DNA from: Rozella allomycis CSF55
Lineage: Eukaryota > Rozellomycota
Reading direction: 5' to 3'
Assembly: GCA_000442015.1 (NCBI GenBank)
Contig: KE561200.1
Coordinates: 1-64,000 of the forward strand
DNA: 64,000 bases
The notes beneath the pieces were generated by a model. It was not told where the DNA came from. It saw only the letters and a program-made list of their open reading frames with translations, and ran no database searches. Of the stretch, positions 31,658 to 43,889 are shown piece after piece (the stretch's first letter is position 1; the number at the start of each line of letters is the position of its first letter). The translations under genes and the position numbers were made by a program.

Positions 31658-34309
31658 ATGTCTTCAAATCCTACCACAAGTGTACCTCCTAACGTGAATG
31701 GCCCTATTTCAGGCTGCTTTAAAATTGTTCTTGAAGAATACGATTGGCTGAACTTTCCGAATGAAGACAAAAAGTATGCAGGACCAATGACACCTAAAAT
31801 GGCACCCGAATGCACATTTCTCTGGTGGGGCGAGTCTGAGTCAATGGGAACCACCCTTGCACCGAAATCGCCCAAGAGATTCAAGTCAAGTGGGCCCAAA
31901 TTTTTTGATTCGGTTGACTACCAAATACGATACAAACGAGGTGACTTTAAGCGTTACTTGAAGGACATGGGAGAACTTTACATTAACGTTATGGAAAGGA
32001 AATCTAAAACAGAGTGTTGGATGGTCCTCAATGGTCTTGCGGAGGTGTGCACCAAAGGCGAGTTTTCCAAAGTTCTCCCTATTTTTTTGAAGCGCCGAAC
32101 GGGATTTAAGAGCAATATTCCTTACATTATCGGTCATTGCAAGGTTTACGTGAGTGCTCTTTTCACTAACGGAAAAGATGAAAAGCTCATGGTAATGACT
32201 TGCTCCATGATTAATCTAGATTGACCAAAGTAGAAATGATGATGTGACAGTAAACGTTGGAAAAGTGAAAAATGATGCAATTGAGAGTGGTTGTGCCGAG
32301 GCGGGAATGAAGGACATTATTGATGAGGTTAAAGTTGACACTATGAAAGAAACTGAATCCCCCCTGAGACTGGAGGCCAACAAACCGGATATGACTAGTC
32401 CGAGTATTTGCTCTCTTGTATCTTCTACACCATCCAAATACACTGATTCCAAGATTGAAGACAAACCATACAAAATTGAAGAAAACGTAAAGAATGATGA
32501 TGCCTGCTCTGATTATGTCTTTATAGTAATGCCTTCCCATGTGGTTTATATAGAATAACCAAAATACGATGAGCAATAATAGTGCGGAAGATGAGACTGA
32601 AAATCCCGTGAAACATGTGGCAGCGACTGCAATCAAGGATACTATTAATCAAGTTAAATGTGAATGCATAAAAGAAGATGTAAACAATAGAAACGAGAGT
32701 AATCCTGAACTTAAAATGTGTTCCCTTGTATCGTCGACATCATCCAAATGTACTGATGCCAATAATCATGAAACCGTAAAGAAGGATAATAATAGTATTG
32801 AATATATGGTTAATCGCGCCAAAGAATTAAAAGAAATGATATTTGGGCGTTTGTCGTCGCTTCAGAAAATAGCAGAGGATAGACTTGAAATTGATGATAA
32901 TGAAGATTATATCAGCGATGCAGGTTCAAGTTCCGCGCTGAGTTCTATTTCATTAGTGGATAGAGAAGTTGATATGTTGGATATTGGAAATAGTTCAAGA
33001 ATAAATAGCTTTGAAAAACGATCAGCAGACTATGAATCTATTGATGATGCCTCAATGATTGAAAATGAAATCCAGCCGTTAGAGATAAAGAGCATTGAAG
33101 AGAAATTAATGAAACAAGATAAAGTTAAGGATATGACAGGTGTGACGGTGAATAAGCAGGAACATAATGCGTTTGATCGGACGGAAATTATAAAAATAGC
33201 AATGATGAAAAAAGATAAAAATGATGACTTAGTATTGCAGACTAACCATCAAATGTATGTCAAGGAAGACAATAAACTAGATTTAATTTTGAACGAAGAG
33301 AACGACAATGAAACAATATCGCCAGTGTTAATTGCACGGAAAGTAGATACAAGAAAAGAAAACGAAAATATAGAAAACAACGAAACAAAAGTTTGGACTA
33401 TAAAAATGAAGCAAGCTGATTTACCAAAAGGAAGAATATATTTTACGCCAAACGGAGAAAAAATTGTCGAAAAAATAGGTCAAGTGGACCAATTTACACA
33501 AGCTGATGACCATAACCCACAATCTATTAATAGAAATCACAAGCCACAATGTAAAAATAGATCTGCAGAAAGAGGAAAATTCTTTAATGTACGAATTGAA
33601 GGGGCACAAAACTTGCCAAATATTAAATTCAAATTATTCCCAAATTGTAAAGTCAAAATTGGGAATCGCATTACCAAAGTTATCATGAATAAAGAAAACC
33701 CAACATGGAATGCTAGTTTTGACATTCATCAAAAATCATCTCGTTTGGAGTTTTGTATTTATCATGAAGACGATGAAGATTATTTGATAGGAAAATGCAA
33801 AGTGGAAACATCCTTGTTACAAAATGAAATTTACGGATGGTACAATATTATAGATTTTAAAGGATGCATTCAAGGTCAACTCTTGCTAAGAATCTTACCT
33901 TTGAGCTGCCAAAATATTTCTTCTTCTGTATGTGAGGCAAAATTCAGCATCGTAAATGCCACTGATGAAAACGACCCTAAAATACATGATATGGAAACTC
34001 GGTCTACTGCCGATAAAAGTAAGTGCAAATTGCATAATTGAAATAGTCTTTGTGAAAACATTAATCAAAGAAGCCTGTGAAAATTCCAATATTTGGAATC
34101 AATGTTTTTCTCCCACTCCACGCTCATCCCCATGTGGAACTAAAAAAGGCCATGATCTTCAAAAACATAAGGTATTAAAGAATCATAAAATTAAAAAGAA
34201 TTTCATTCCCAAAAATATTCTCTCAAGATATTCCTATAAATCAAAACCCCCAAGAGGCCCAGCGATGAATCAATTTACGACCGCACTAAAAGATCTTAAT
34301 TATAAATAA
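31658..34309 (+). CDS. C2CD3-like centriolar C2-domain protein
   Basis: C2CD3 is needed for centriole distal appendages and ciliogenesis. The ATG at 31658 gives MSSNPTTSVPPNVNGPISGC. The first domain matches the C2CD3 N-terminal C2 (FLWWGES; VDYQIRYKRGDFKRYLKDMG; WMVLNGLAEV), where human C2CD3 has WWGE and a Y-x-I-R...F-x-x-Y-L-x-D-M block. A long acidic low-complexity region follows. A second C2 domain (FFNVRIEGAQNLPNIKFKLF ... WYNIIDFKGCIQGQLLLRIL) precedes a basic tail. Three introns of exactly 28 nt join what would otherwise be four ORFs. About 860 residues, far shorter than animal C2CD3. Copies are decayed at 11.6-12.9 kb. Confidence 0.68.
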
Positions 34310-34655
34310 ATACAAATTTTGGAAAAAACACTATTGACGTTTTATTATTCTGTGATGATTGGGGACTCGGCTTTAGTACCAAAAATTGGGACAACATAGA
34401 AATAACATAATATTGATTCACTATAAATAGATTCAAGTTACAATAACACATTTTGATAAAATTAATCTCAAAACACGATCATAGCTTTTTCTATTTTTTT
34501 AATGAGTTAAAGAATGTATTTATTGAGTACGTTTTTCTTCAAAACTTCAAGAGCGTAGGAATGTGCCATGAGGATTTCTATTTCTTCGTTCGAAGGCTTC
34601 CCTATGTAATTTCTCTATATCAAAAGCTTAAAGTTTTAAAGAAACCCTTGTCAGT
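34310..34655. other. Intergenic region between the C2CD3-like and P5B ATPase genes
   Basis: 346 bp of AT-rich sequence with an AATAAA-overlapping stop at its left edge. It contains short frames only (one overlapping the ATPase start in another phase). No feature recognised beyond presumed promoter sequence. Confidence 0.4.
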
Positions 34656-37600
34656 ATGGAAGTTGAACTTGACGAAGAAATTGTTATCCATGTAAAGCCA
34701 TTGCGCGAAATTGCCTGGAGAAAGTATTTTGTATCCATCGTCTCCATATTCTCCTTTGGCCTCTTATACTTGTGTTGCCGCTGGATGCCCAGAGTGTACG
34801 CCTATTTGCTGTGTAAAGAGTCATCGGTTTACGATGCAACGAAATGTCTGGTGATAGTAAAATTATGGAATGCATTTTAAAGAATAATCATGGGGAATCT
34901 AGCATTGTCGAAAAGAATGGGTCGAGTTTTACGTACCATTGCTACAAGGTTATTTTTAATGAAATGACTGGAGAGTTTCAGCCGATAAAGTATGGGATTT
35001 ATGATGTTTTTTAGAGGAAAATTATTCAGGAAATGAATTTTGGAGGCAATGGATTGGCGTGGAAGCAGATTGAGAGTTTGAAAGATGTTTATGAAGAGAA
35101 TGTTATTAAAGTGCCGATAAAATCGACTATTAGAATATTTATTGATGAAGTAAAATGAGGGGTNTCTTGGAGGTAATGGATTGGCGTGGAAGCAGATTGA
35201 GAGTTTGAAAGACGTTTATGAGGAAAATGTTATTAAAGTACCGATAAAATCGACTATTAGAATATTTATTGATGAAGTAAAAAAGGTGTTATGTTTTGAA
35301 AGGTGTTGCATCCATTTAATGTGTTTCAAATATTTAGTATAATATTGTGGAGTTTGGACAATTATTATTTGTATGCGGGCTGTGTATTGATAATTTCATT
35401 GATTTCTTCAATGATGGCATTATTTGAAACTAGAAGAGTAAAATGTTAATGTAGAGGTTATTAGAATTTGAGGGCTTTGAATAAATTGAACAATGAAGTT
35501 TGCTTGGTGGAATGTGTGAGAGATAATAAGAGTAAAAACACGTGTTGTTTCATAAAAGCATTTAAAATTTCATCAAATTTGTTATTTCCGGGGGATCTAT
35601 TTTTGATTCCTAATCAGAGAATTGAGATTCCTTGTGATTGTGTGTTGATTGAAGGAAATTGTCTAATCAATGAAAGTTCTTTGACGGGAGAAAGTATTCC
35701 CGTTTCAAAGCAAGGAAATCCACAAATAAATTTTAACAGAATAAATAAAAATTATCATCATCAACTTAATTCAAAATCTGTGATGTTTGGAGGTACCAGG
35801 GTGTTGAAGGCATCTTCAAATGCAAAGGCCGTTGTTCTTTCTACAGGTGATTAAATAATAAAATTAATGAAAGGATTTGAAACTGTTAAAGGGACATTGA
35901 TTAGATCAATGATTTATCCAAAACCACATGGATTCAAATTTTACAGGGATGCATTTAGATTTGTTGGGATTTTAGCTTTAATTGCAATGATTGGATTTTG
36001 TTTCTCTCTTTATTTCTTTATCATTAAAAAAGTAAACATTCATTAAAGTTGAAACAAAGGCAAATGCGTATTTGATTATTAAGAGAGCATTTGATTTGTT
36101 TACGATTGTTGTACCACCAGCGCTTCCATCAACGTTGCTTATTGGGACATCATTTGCTATATCTAGATTGAAGAAGAAAGAGATTTACTGCATTAGCCCT
36201 TCAAAGTAACAAATAATCAAAATCAATAAAGGATAAATATTGGTGGAAAGTTGAATTTATTCATATTTGACAAGACTGGAACATTGACTGAACCTGACAT
36301 GGATGTTTATGGGATTCTAATGAACCAAGAAGGGGAAAAGATATTTAAAGATTCAATGTCTCAGCCACAATCTATTTTTGGAATGTCGATGGCTTGTTGT
36401 CACAGTCTAAATTTAGATCAGAATAAAATAATTGGAGATCAATTGGAAGAAAAAATGTTTGAATTTTCTCAATGGAGATTTGATGGATCTACAAGGGTAT
36501 CGTATGGAAATAAAAAGATTGAAATTTTAAAGATTAATGACTTTAATTCTAATTTGAGAAGAATGTCTGTAGTTTGTAAATGTGAAGCTGAAGTTTATGG
36601 GTTTGTGAAGGGATCACCAGAAGAGATGATGAGAATTTGTAAAAATGTTCCAGATTGGTATGAAACAGAAATGAATAAATTTACCAGAAAAGGATTTAGA
36701 GTTTTATCTGTTGGATTTAAAAGATTAAAAGAAGAAAATTTGAATTCCAGAAATCAAATTGAAAAAGATTTGGAATTTTTAGGATTTCTAATTTTTGAAA
36801 ATAAAATAAAGAAAGAAACATTTAAAGTAATTTCTGAATTGAATAAAGCGTCTTGTAAGAATATAATTTGTACAGGGGATAATCTATTAACAGCTTGTTC
36901 AATTTCCAGACAATGTAAAATTATTCCACAAGAAGACACAATTTTCATTTCTAAAATATCAAATAATTTCATTGAATGGATTTCTCTAGATGATCCATCA
37001 ATCTCTTTAGATTTAAAAAATTTTTCTTCTTTCAAATCTAATTATACCCTGGCTTGTACTGGAAAAGTTTTTGATCTTCTTTCTAATTCTTCCCTCTTAG
37101 ATAAAGTAAATGAATTAAATAAAATTCAAAGGTTTTAATCAAATGCAAAATATTCGCTAGATTCTCTCCCGATCAAAAACAAAAATTAGTAGATCATTAC
37201 CAACAACTAGGGTATTACGTCAGTTTCTGTGGCGACGGTGCAAATGATTGTGGCGCACTAAGACAAGCTGACGTTGGAATTTCTCTTTCTAATTCAGAAG
37301 CTTGTGTTGCTGCTTCATTCACTAGCAAAATACCAAACATCAGTTGTGTTTTAGAGATTGTTAAACAAGGTAGAGCTGCACTTGTAACTTCATTCTCTTG
37401 CTTCAAATACATGGCNCTCTCTTTCTAATTCAGAAGCTTGTGTTGCAGCTTCATTCACTAGCAAAATACCAAACATTAGTTGTGTTTTAGAGATTGTAAA
37501 GCAAGGTAGAGCTGCACTTGTAACTTCATTCTCTTGCTTCAAATACATGGCTCTGTATTCTATAATTCAATTCACTTCAGTTATTCTACTGTACACTCAA

Positions 37601-38360
37601 ATGGCTTCACTCGCAGATCCACAATACCTCTACATTGACTTGTTCATTGTTTTCCCTCTAACTTTAACAATGGGTCGCTTCAATTCAAACACTAAAATCT
37701 CTAAAAAGAGGCCAACAGCGAATATTTTATCACCAAAAGTTCTTGTTTCCTTGATTGGTCACATTCTCATTCAAATCATATTTCAAATCTATACGTACTT
37801 TACTGTCATCCACCATCATTCTTTCACTCTAACTCCTATACTTGAAAATGATACAAATTCGTTTAATCTTTTAACTTCATCCATTTTCATCTTTACTATT
37901 TTTCAGGTAAATTTACAAAATACTTTTCCCGCCTAGTATGTCACTCTAGTTGATGTTTTCATTGTTGGCGCGCCATTCCAAGAAATCAAATTTAAGAAAC
38001 GTAAATGATATTCCTTTTCATACTGTAGCATTGTTCCTAATCACGTTCACAGTGCTTCTGGCTTGCAATGTTATTGTATCCCTCCAGCCAAGTACTTTCA
38101 TTTCCAACAGCTTGTATCTCGTTCAACTANTAGCTCCTGATTTGAGACTTTATATTCTCACTTTGACAATCATCTGCTCACTAATCTCAAAGTTGTGTGA
38201 AAAGTTTGTTTTCCCGGTTATTGCAAAAGTTATAAAGAATATTTCATCGTTTACTTTATTGGATGTCGAACAGGATCCATTGATTGATCATGAAAGTGAA
38301 TGGAGAGACAAGAAGAAGTACAAGAGGTTGGAGAAGTTGTTATCAAGTGGATTACGGTAG
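34656..38360 (+). CDS. P5B-type ATPase (ATP13A2/Ypk9 family), assembly duplications inside
   Basis: Lysosomal/vacuolar P-type ATPase; animal ATP13A2 exports polyamines. An N-terminal hairpin helix region is followed by [15 protein letters not shown] (M1-M2), [15 protein letters not shown], and the P5B M4 motif [13 protein letters not shown] (PPALP marks P5B against PPELP of P5A). Then come the phosphorylation site [35 protein letters not shown] and the hinge [17 protein letters not shown]. Helices M5-M10 end the protein. Ten introns of 24-30 nt. Ns at 35164 and 37416 carry 118-135 nt duplicated flanks; 38130 is a bare N. Confidence 0.88.
35040..35286 (+). repeat. About 118-nt duplication flanking the N at 35164 (assembly artefact)
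   Basis: Positions 35040-35158 and 35168-35286 repeat the exon encoding [20 protein letters not shown] with about six mismatches, mostly silent. Only the second copy leads into the proper intron and the M1-M2 exon. Confidence 0.85.
37283..37550 (+). repeat. About 134-nt duplication flanking the N at 37416 (assembly artefact)
   Basis: The P5B segment from [19 protein letters not shown] to the residues before M5 (SCFKYMA) is present twice with a few silent differences. One copy gives a normal ATPase. Confidence 0.85.
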
Positions 38361-38582
38361 CTATTACTAATAAATAATAATGTTAATTATAATCTTTTTA
38401 AATATTATTACCCTGATTTATAGTAATTGTANTTGATCATGAGAGGGAATGGAGAGACAAGAAGAAATACAAGAGGTTGGAGAAGTTGTTATCAAGTGGT
38501 TTACGGTAGCTATTACTAATAAATGATAATGTTAATATTAATTTTTTTCCATATTATTATAACATTGATTTATAGTAATTGT
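38284..38582 (+). repeat. About 148-nt duplication flanking the N at 38432 (assembly artefact)
   Basis: The last exon end of the P5B gene plus its 3' flank (38284-38431) recurs at 38433-38582 with indels and substitutions. The second copy has no upstream exon and is probably the allelic contig end. The remainder of the gap to 38667 is the P450 gene's upstream region. Confidence 0.8.
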
Positions 38583-38667
38583 ACTCTATAGTTCTCAATG
38601 TACTTTATATCTCTCAGTCATCACGGTTCACCCAATACCCGGTCTTGACTACCAGTTGTCAATTCAT

Positions 38668-41600
38668 ATGCCGTCAATGAATTTGAAATCATCGTCAATA
38701 CCTACCTTCTGTGATGATACTGATATATCTTCACTATCTCTTTGTACCATTTTCGATCGCTACGATCATTCAAAGTCATTCGTGTTCGCTATAGGTAAAC
38801 AAGTGTCATTACAAAACGCTCCTTCCAACCTCATATTCAAACCAAGTCTTTTAGCCATTATTTCCTTTCTAATAAATCAATGGCAAGTCCCGTCTGTCAA
38901 CCTGTACACTATCACCGGGAAACACATAAAATCAACAAGCGCCTTTAAATCTTTGAGTGTAGCTTATGCAGACACTAAAGACACAGTTCAACTGGAAATA
39001 AACACACCGGATGCTCCTCGCACTGTTCCTATAGTCGGTACCTCGCATAATTAACGTAACATAGGAAATCTTCCTCAAATCTTGCCGTATCCAATGGCCG
39101 CCTTTCGCGAAATAACTGAAAGCTACGGCCCAATGATTCCCATAATGGTGCTAGCCGAACGTGCGTGGATAATTGACGATCCAAGACTCTTGGACGAGCT
39201 GACAGCTAAACCAGAAACATTCGGAAAACTGTGCAATAAAGGCATCATGAGCGAGTTGCGCAAGATTGGCGGCGACGGCCTCTTCACTTCCGCTGACCAT
39301 GAAGAGAATTGGGGTATGGCGCACAGAATATTAATACCCGCCTTTTCGCAGAAAGCGTTGAGAGTGTACATTCCAGAGATGTGTCGGCAAGCGAAAAAGC
39401 TGCTGGATGCGCTGTGCAAGGGGTCCAGCCAGACGGATGTGGATGTGCCGAAATGGATGACGAAAATTACTATTGAGACCATATCAATGTGCGGATTCAG
39501 CTATGCGTTTCATGGGCTCGACAAGGAAGAAGACGATCCGTTTGTGAAGGCGATGGGATACTGTTTGGAAGAAGTTCAGCTGAATTCTATGAGGACAAAG
39601 ATAGGACAGTTTATTAATCGAAAGAGGCAAGAACAGTTCGACCATAGTATGAAGTATGTTGAGAGTGTGGTGAAGAATGTTATCGAGGAAAGACGAAAAT
39701 CGGGTGTAAAGGTGGATCCGAATCAGCCTAGAGACTTTCTGGATATCATGTTGTCGGTAGCCGATCCGGAAACAGGGAAAATGCTGCCAGACGAAAATCT
39801 GATACATAATTGCATNTGCTGCCAGACGAAAATCTTATACATAATTGCATTACTTTTCTTGTCGCTGGGCATGAAACCACAGCGTCAATGCTTTCTTGGA
39901 CCCTCTACTTAGTCGCGACACACCCAGAAGTGAATGAGAGAATATGCTATGAAATAGATACAGTTTGCGGCGATGCCTTTAAGGAAGGGCGAATGTTGAA
40001 TGAATCGGAAATTGGAAAATTAACGTAAGTCATACACTCAAAATCTATAGATATACTTTACAAAGTGATAAAGGAAGGCTTACGTATGTATCCATCAGCT
40101 GGTGCCTATGCTAAAGATGTTTTGAAAGACGACAGCTTGGGTGGAGTACCTGTCAAAGAAAATGACTTTGTTGCAGTAAGTGTTTACGCTATGCATTTCA
40201 ACACAACATACTGGGGAGATGATGCTGAAAAGTTTAATCCTGACAGATTTAATCCTGAAGAAGAGGCTAAAAGACATCCAAGTGCCTATTCCCCATTTGG
40301 TTCTGGACCTAGAGCTTGTTTAGGCGCTCAATTCGCGCTGTTGGAGGCCAGGATAATCTTGGCTTATATATACTATCACCTGCATGTATCCGCAAGTCCT
40401 AACGCAGTCCCTCGTTTGATTCAAAAGACAGCATTCAAACCAGAAAGGCTTTACCTTCGTTTTAAGAAAAGAACAACTCCGAATATACGAAACGCCTCAC
40501 CGTTTACTGCCCCTAGTAGAACATCAACGCCCGTCACTAGAGAAAGAAGTGAAGTTGTGCTTACAAATGGAACACCTGATGACCAAATAGTATCATTGGC
40601 GTCTGTGTCAGGGGGCATGCCAGTTGTCAACATATTATATGGAAGCAACATGGGAACTTGTGAAGAAATGGCATCAAATTTCGCCAATCATTTGAGAAAA
40701 TCCGGCGCGAATGTTGAGGTACGCAGTCTTGACAATTGGAACGATCTTGAAGATACAAAACTGGCTATTATAATTACCAGTACATACAATGGCTTACCTC
40801 CAGATAATGCAAAGAAATTTGACCAAAATATAAAGAATTTATTATTGAAATCAGAATCGAAAATGAAGAAACTCAGGTAAATACTTGTCCAATGTTTCTT
40901 ATAGATTTGCGGTATATGGAGTAGGGAATACTCAGTGGAGAACATTCCAGGCATTTCCAAAGTATGTAGATAAGTCGCTTTATTCGCTTGGAGGAATAAG
41001 AATTATGCCAAAGGGAGAAGGAAACGTTGATGATGGATGTGACATTGAAAAGCATTTCAGCGATTGGCAAGAAGAATTCTGGAAAACTGTAAAAACAATC
41101 TATAATTTTGTTCCATCCAAAACACCCATAGAGGAATTGATGGGTGAGCAAGTGAACATCATGCCTTTAACCCAAGATCAACTGAATGGATTAGAAATAA
41201 TGAATCCATGCCCCCTTTCTTCTGCGAAATTGCATAAAATTGAAAAGATTAAGGAACTTCAATCCAAGGAATCTTCTTTTAGAACACTTCATGTTGAACT
41301 CGCACTGCAGCAAAATCAAAAATATTCAACAGGTGATCATTTTGGAATTGTGGCACCAAATTCGAAAAAGGATGTTTTACTAGTCCTGAATAATTTGATT
41401 CTTCCGGAATCTATTCATGCGTAAGAATATCAATTGAATAATATTAGTGATTCCCCTATTTTGATTCATGCTATTGAAGGCCAGACATTAACCAACAAGA
41501 ATTGGAATATTATCCCGTTGAACAAACCAATAACTGCAAGAATGATTTTATCAAATATTTGTGACCTAAAGGCCATTCCTAGCAGGCAAATCATTTCGGA

Positions 41601-42447
41601 TCTCTGTAAGTATACTGATTGTCCACCTGAAAAAATGGAACTACAAAAGCTTGCTGATATTGATTACAATTCTAAAGTTGCTAGTGTTCGTCTTCCATTA
41701 ATTGAAGTCTTCAGAAGATTCGCGTCCGTAAAAATCCCCTTGATTTCATTTCTTTCAATTTCTCCAATAATTCAGCCGCGACTTTACTCAATTTCCTCTT
41801 CACCATCAATGTTTCCTAATACAGCTCATTTGACGATATCTATTTTACAACGACCAGAGGCGATGTATGACAAAAATCAGACATTTACAGGATTTGTGAG
41901 TAACTATATTTCAAATATTGAAGAAAACAATTACATTTTCGGCTTTCCAAAACCCCATGGCTCCAATTTCCATCTTCCGGAAGACAATGAAACACCAATA
42001 ATAATGATTGGTGCTGGGACAGGTCTTGCACCTTTTCGCGCGTTTTTACAAGAAAGGCATGTAAAATTAAGAAATGGAGAGAAGTTGGCCCAAGCACTAC
42101 TAATATTTGGCTGTCGCAATCCTAATCATGATGAACTTTACGCCGAGGAAATTAACGAATATCTTAGTTCTGGAGCTTTAACTGCAAAATATGTAGCCTA
42201 TTCAAGAGTTGAGAATAATAAGATGTATGTACAAGATCGTATAAAACAGTCGGATTGCAAAGATATGATCTGGAGTTTGTTTCACGAACAATCAGGAAAG
42301 GTTTATGTTTGTGGTGATGGCGCGGGAATGGCGAAAGGCGTTATCCAAACATTCAAAGACATTGCTAGTGAATTCGGCTTTGATGGAGAAGAGTATTTGA
42401 GAAACGCATTGAAAGAATTAAGATACCTCGAAGATGTGTGGGCTTAA
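38668..42447 (+). CDS. Self-sufficient cytochrome P450-reductase fusion (CYP505/CYP102-like) with an N-terminal ubiquitin-fold extension
   Basis: Fatty-acid-hydroxylase-type P450 fused to its own reductase. The ATG at 38668 starts an unusual ~120-residue extension; a 27-nt intron then joins VPIVG to NLPQILPYPM. P450: AGHETTAS (I helix), KEGLRMYP (ExxR), FGSGPRACLG (haem Cys). Reductase: FMN domain VNILYGSNMGTCEEMASNFA; FAD site RLYSISSSPSMF; NADPH sites GAGTGLAPFRAFLQER and VYVCGDGAGMAKGV; end YLEDVWA. The extension (SVNLYTITGKHIKSTSAFK) resembles a doublecortin/ubiquitin-like fold. A 34-nt duplication spans the N at 39816. At the intron near 40025-40050 the two exons are one nucleotide out of phase, a likely sequence error. 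The stop lies in GCTTAATAAAGA. Confidence 0.88.
39782..39850 (+). repeat. 34-nt duplication flanking the N at 39816 (assembly artefact)
   Basis: The stretch encoding MLPDENLIHNC occurs on both sides of the N with one mismatch. The P450 sequence needs it once, just before the I helix. Confidence 0.85.
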
Positions 42448-42645
42448 TAAAGAAAACTTGGATTCCTTAATATTTTTGACTTTATATCATTAATTGAATT
42501 GATTAGACGGTAATTGAGAATTCTTGTTAACATACAGAGTGAGAGATCAATAATAAATATATTCAAATACGAAATCAATTTAACTAAGTAAAGAAAATCG
42601 AATGGTTTAGTAACAATGTGATCTTAGAATTTTCGTATTTTTAAC

Positions 42646-43887
42646 ATGAGCAAAAAAGCTCTTAGCCAAGATGATTTTAGGAAAATTTTAGCTACACCAA
42701 GAAACAGCGACGCATCAGAATTCACAGAAATGCCTGTAAAGTATCAAGCTCCAGGTAGTCAAACTCCAAGAATATCCATGATGCCCTATGAGAAGAAGTT
42801 AAAGAAAAAAGGAGAAGAATTTAAGAAAACCGTTAATCCCGCTGTTATATTTAAAAAGAGCCAAACTGGATACGAATTTAGAGATAGGGCGTTGGAAAGA
42901 AGGTTGGATTTACAGCAGGAGGTTGATTTTGAAACATTTAAGAAACAATTTGAAGAAACTTTGAATAACAAAGCAGAAGACAAACCTGAAAAGGTCACAA
43001 GTAAATCGAATGAAATAGAATTAATGGAAAAGTCAGCATCAGAAGACGGATTTAAGTTCCAACACAGTCACTTGGAGACTTTGGATGAAAAGCCTGATAT
43101 AGTTAATGCTGTTGAAAAATACTTGCGTTTCAAGCCAAAGCCAAAATTGGATTCAAATTTGACTACGTTTGTCTTTGATTTAAGCTCTCCAATTCTTTTA
43201 CCGCCAATTAAAAGTTTAAAGCCTAAAAATTCAAATAAAAAGAAGGCAGATCCAGATGTAGTCCGATTAATTTATAACAAAATCGAATCTGTTTTTACGA
43301 ATCATCGATTAGAAATGTTGAGTAAACCAGTGCAAAAGCCTGAAAACAAAAAGGAAAAGACAATTGAAGAAAATGTAGACCAATATGACCCAGATGAAGA
43401 TATTTTTGCGGATGCCGGGGATTATAAGGTCGAATATAAAGCCAGAGAAACAGACATTGGAAATGCAAAATCAAGGACTGAAAAACTTTTTTCCGATATG
43501 GAGAAAGAATTAAATGAGCAAGAAGAGGTCAATATTTCAGGTGAAACGAGCGAACATCAGACTCTGGATAAACCAGAATTGAAACCTGCAATTGCGAAAA
43601 TTCCGACATCGACATCAAAGTCGAAGATTTTACCTGATAGTGATTTTGTTGATCTAGACATTGATAACAATGAAAATATAGTTTATACAGAAGAAATAAT
43701 TGATAGCGATGAAGATGTTGAGGTCTCTTTTGAGAAACCAAGTATTTTACAACAAGCCTCTGATTCAAAACACAAAAGGAAAGGGAAAGATTATTCAAAA
43801 TCTTCAAATAAAAAACTGAAGACTAAAAAGGAATTCGATCAAGTGGTTGGGATTTTGGAATCTAAATATCAAACAAAGTTGAAATAA
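42646..43887 (+). CDS. RED/IK-like spliceosomal protein
   Basis: RED partners SMU1 in the spliceosomal B complex. The 413-residue, highly charged, intronless protein keeps the RED landmarks in order: LSQDDFRKILATPRNS (human LTNEDFRKLLMTPR), YEFRDRALERRLD (YRDRAKERR), FKFQHSHLETLDE (MEHTHLVKGLD), DEDIFADAGDYKV (MNIFEDIGDYVP), and a Lys-rich C-terminus. RED is absent from budding yeast, consistent with an intron-rich early-diverging lineage. Its stop is only 2 nt from the stop of the convergent threonine aldolase gene. Confidence 0.8.
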   Translation: MSKKALSQDDFRKILATPRNSDASEFTEMPVKYQAPGSQTPRISMMPYEKKLKKKGEEFKKTVNPAVIFKKSQTGYEFRDRALERRLDLQQEVDFETFKKQFEETLNNKAEDKPEKVTSKSNEIELMEKSASEDGFKFQHSHLETLDEKPDIVNAVEKYLRFKPKPKLDSNLTTFVFDLSSPILLPPIKSLKPKNSNKKKADPDVVRLIYNKIESVFTNHRLEMLSKPVQKPENKKEKTIEENVDQYDPDEDIFADAGDYKVEYKARETDIGNAKSRTEKLFSDMEKELNEQEEVNISGETSEHQTLDKPELKPAIAKIPTSTSKSKILPDSDFVDLDIDNNENIVYTEEIIDSDEDVEVSFEKPSILQQASDSKHKRKGKDYSKSSNKKLKTKKEFDQVVGILESKYQTKLK

Positions 43888-43889
43888 AC

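Noticed and set aside
34453-34695. A small gene before the P5B ATPase
   Set aside because: Overlaps the ATPase start in another frame, lacks an ATG at its 5' end and has no recognisable features.
38433-38582. A second, truncated P5B ATPase gene
   Set aside because: Only the last ~25 codons plus 3' flank, directly after an N; it is a duplicate contig end.
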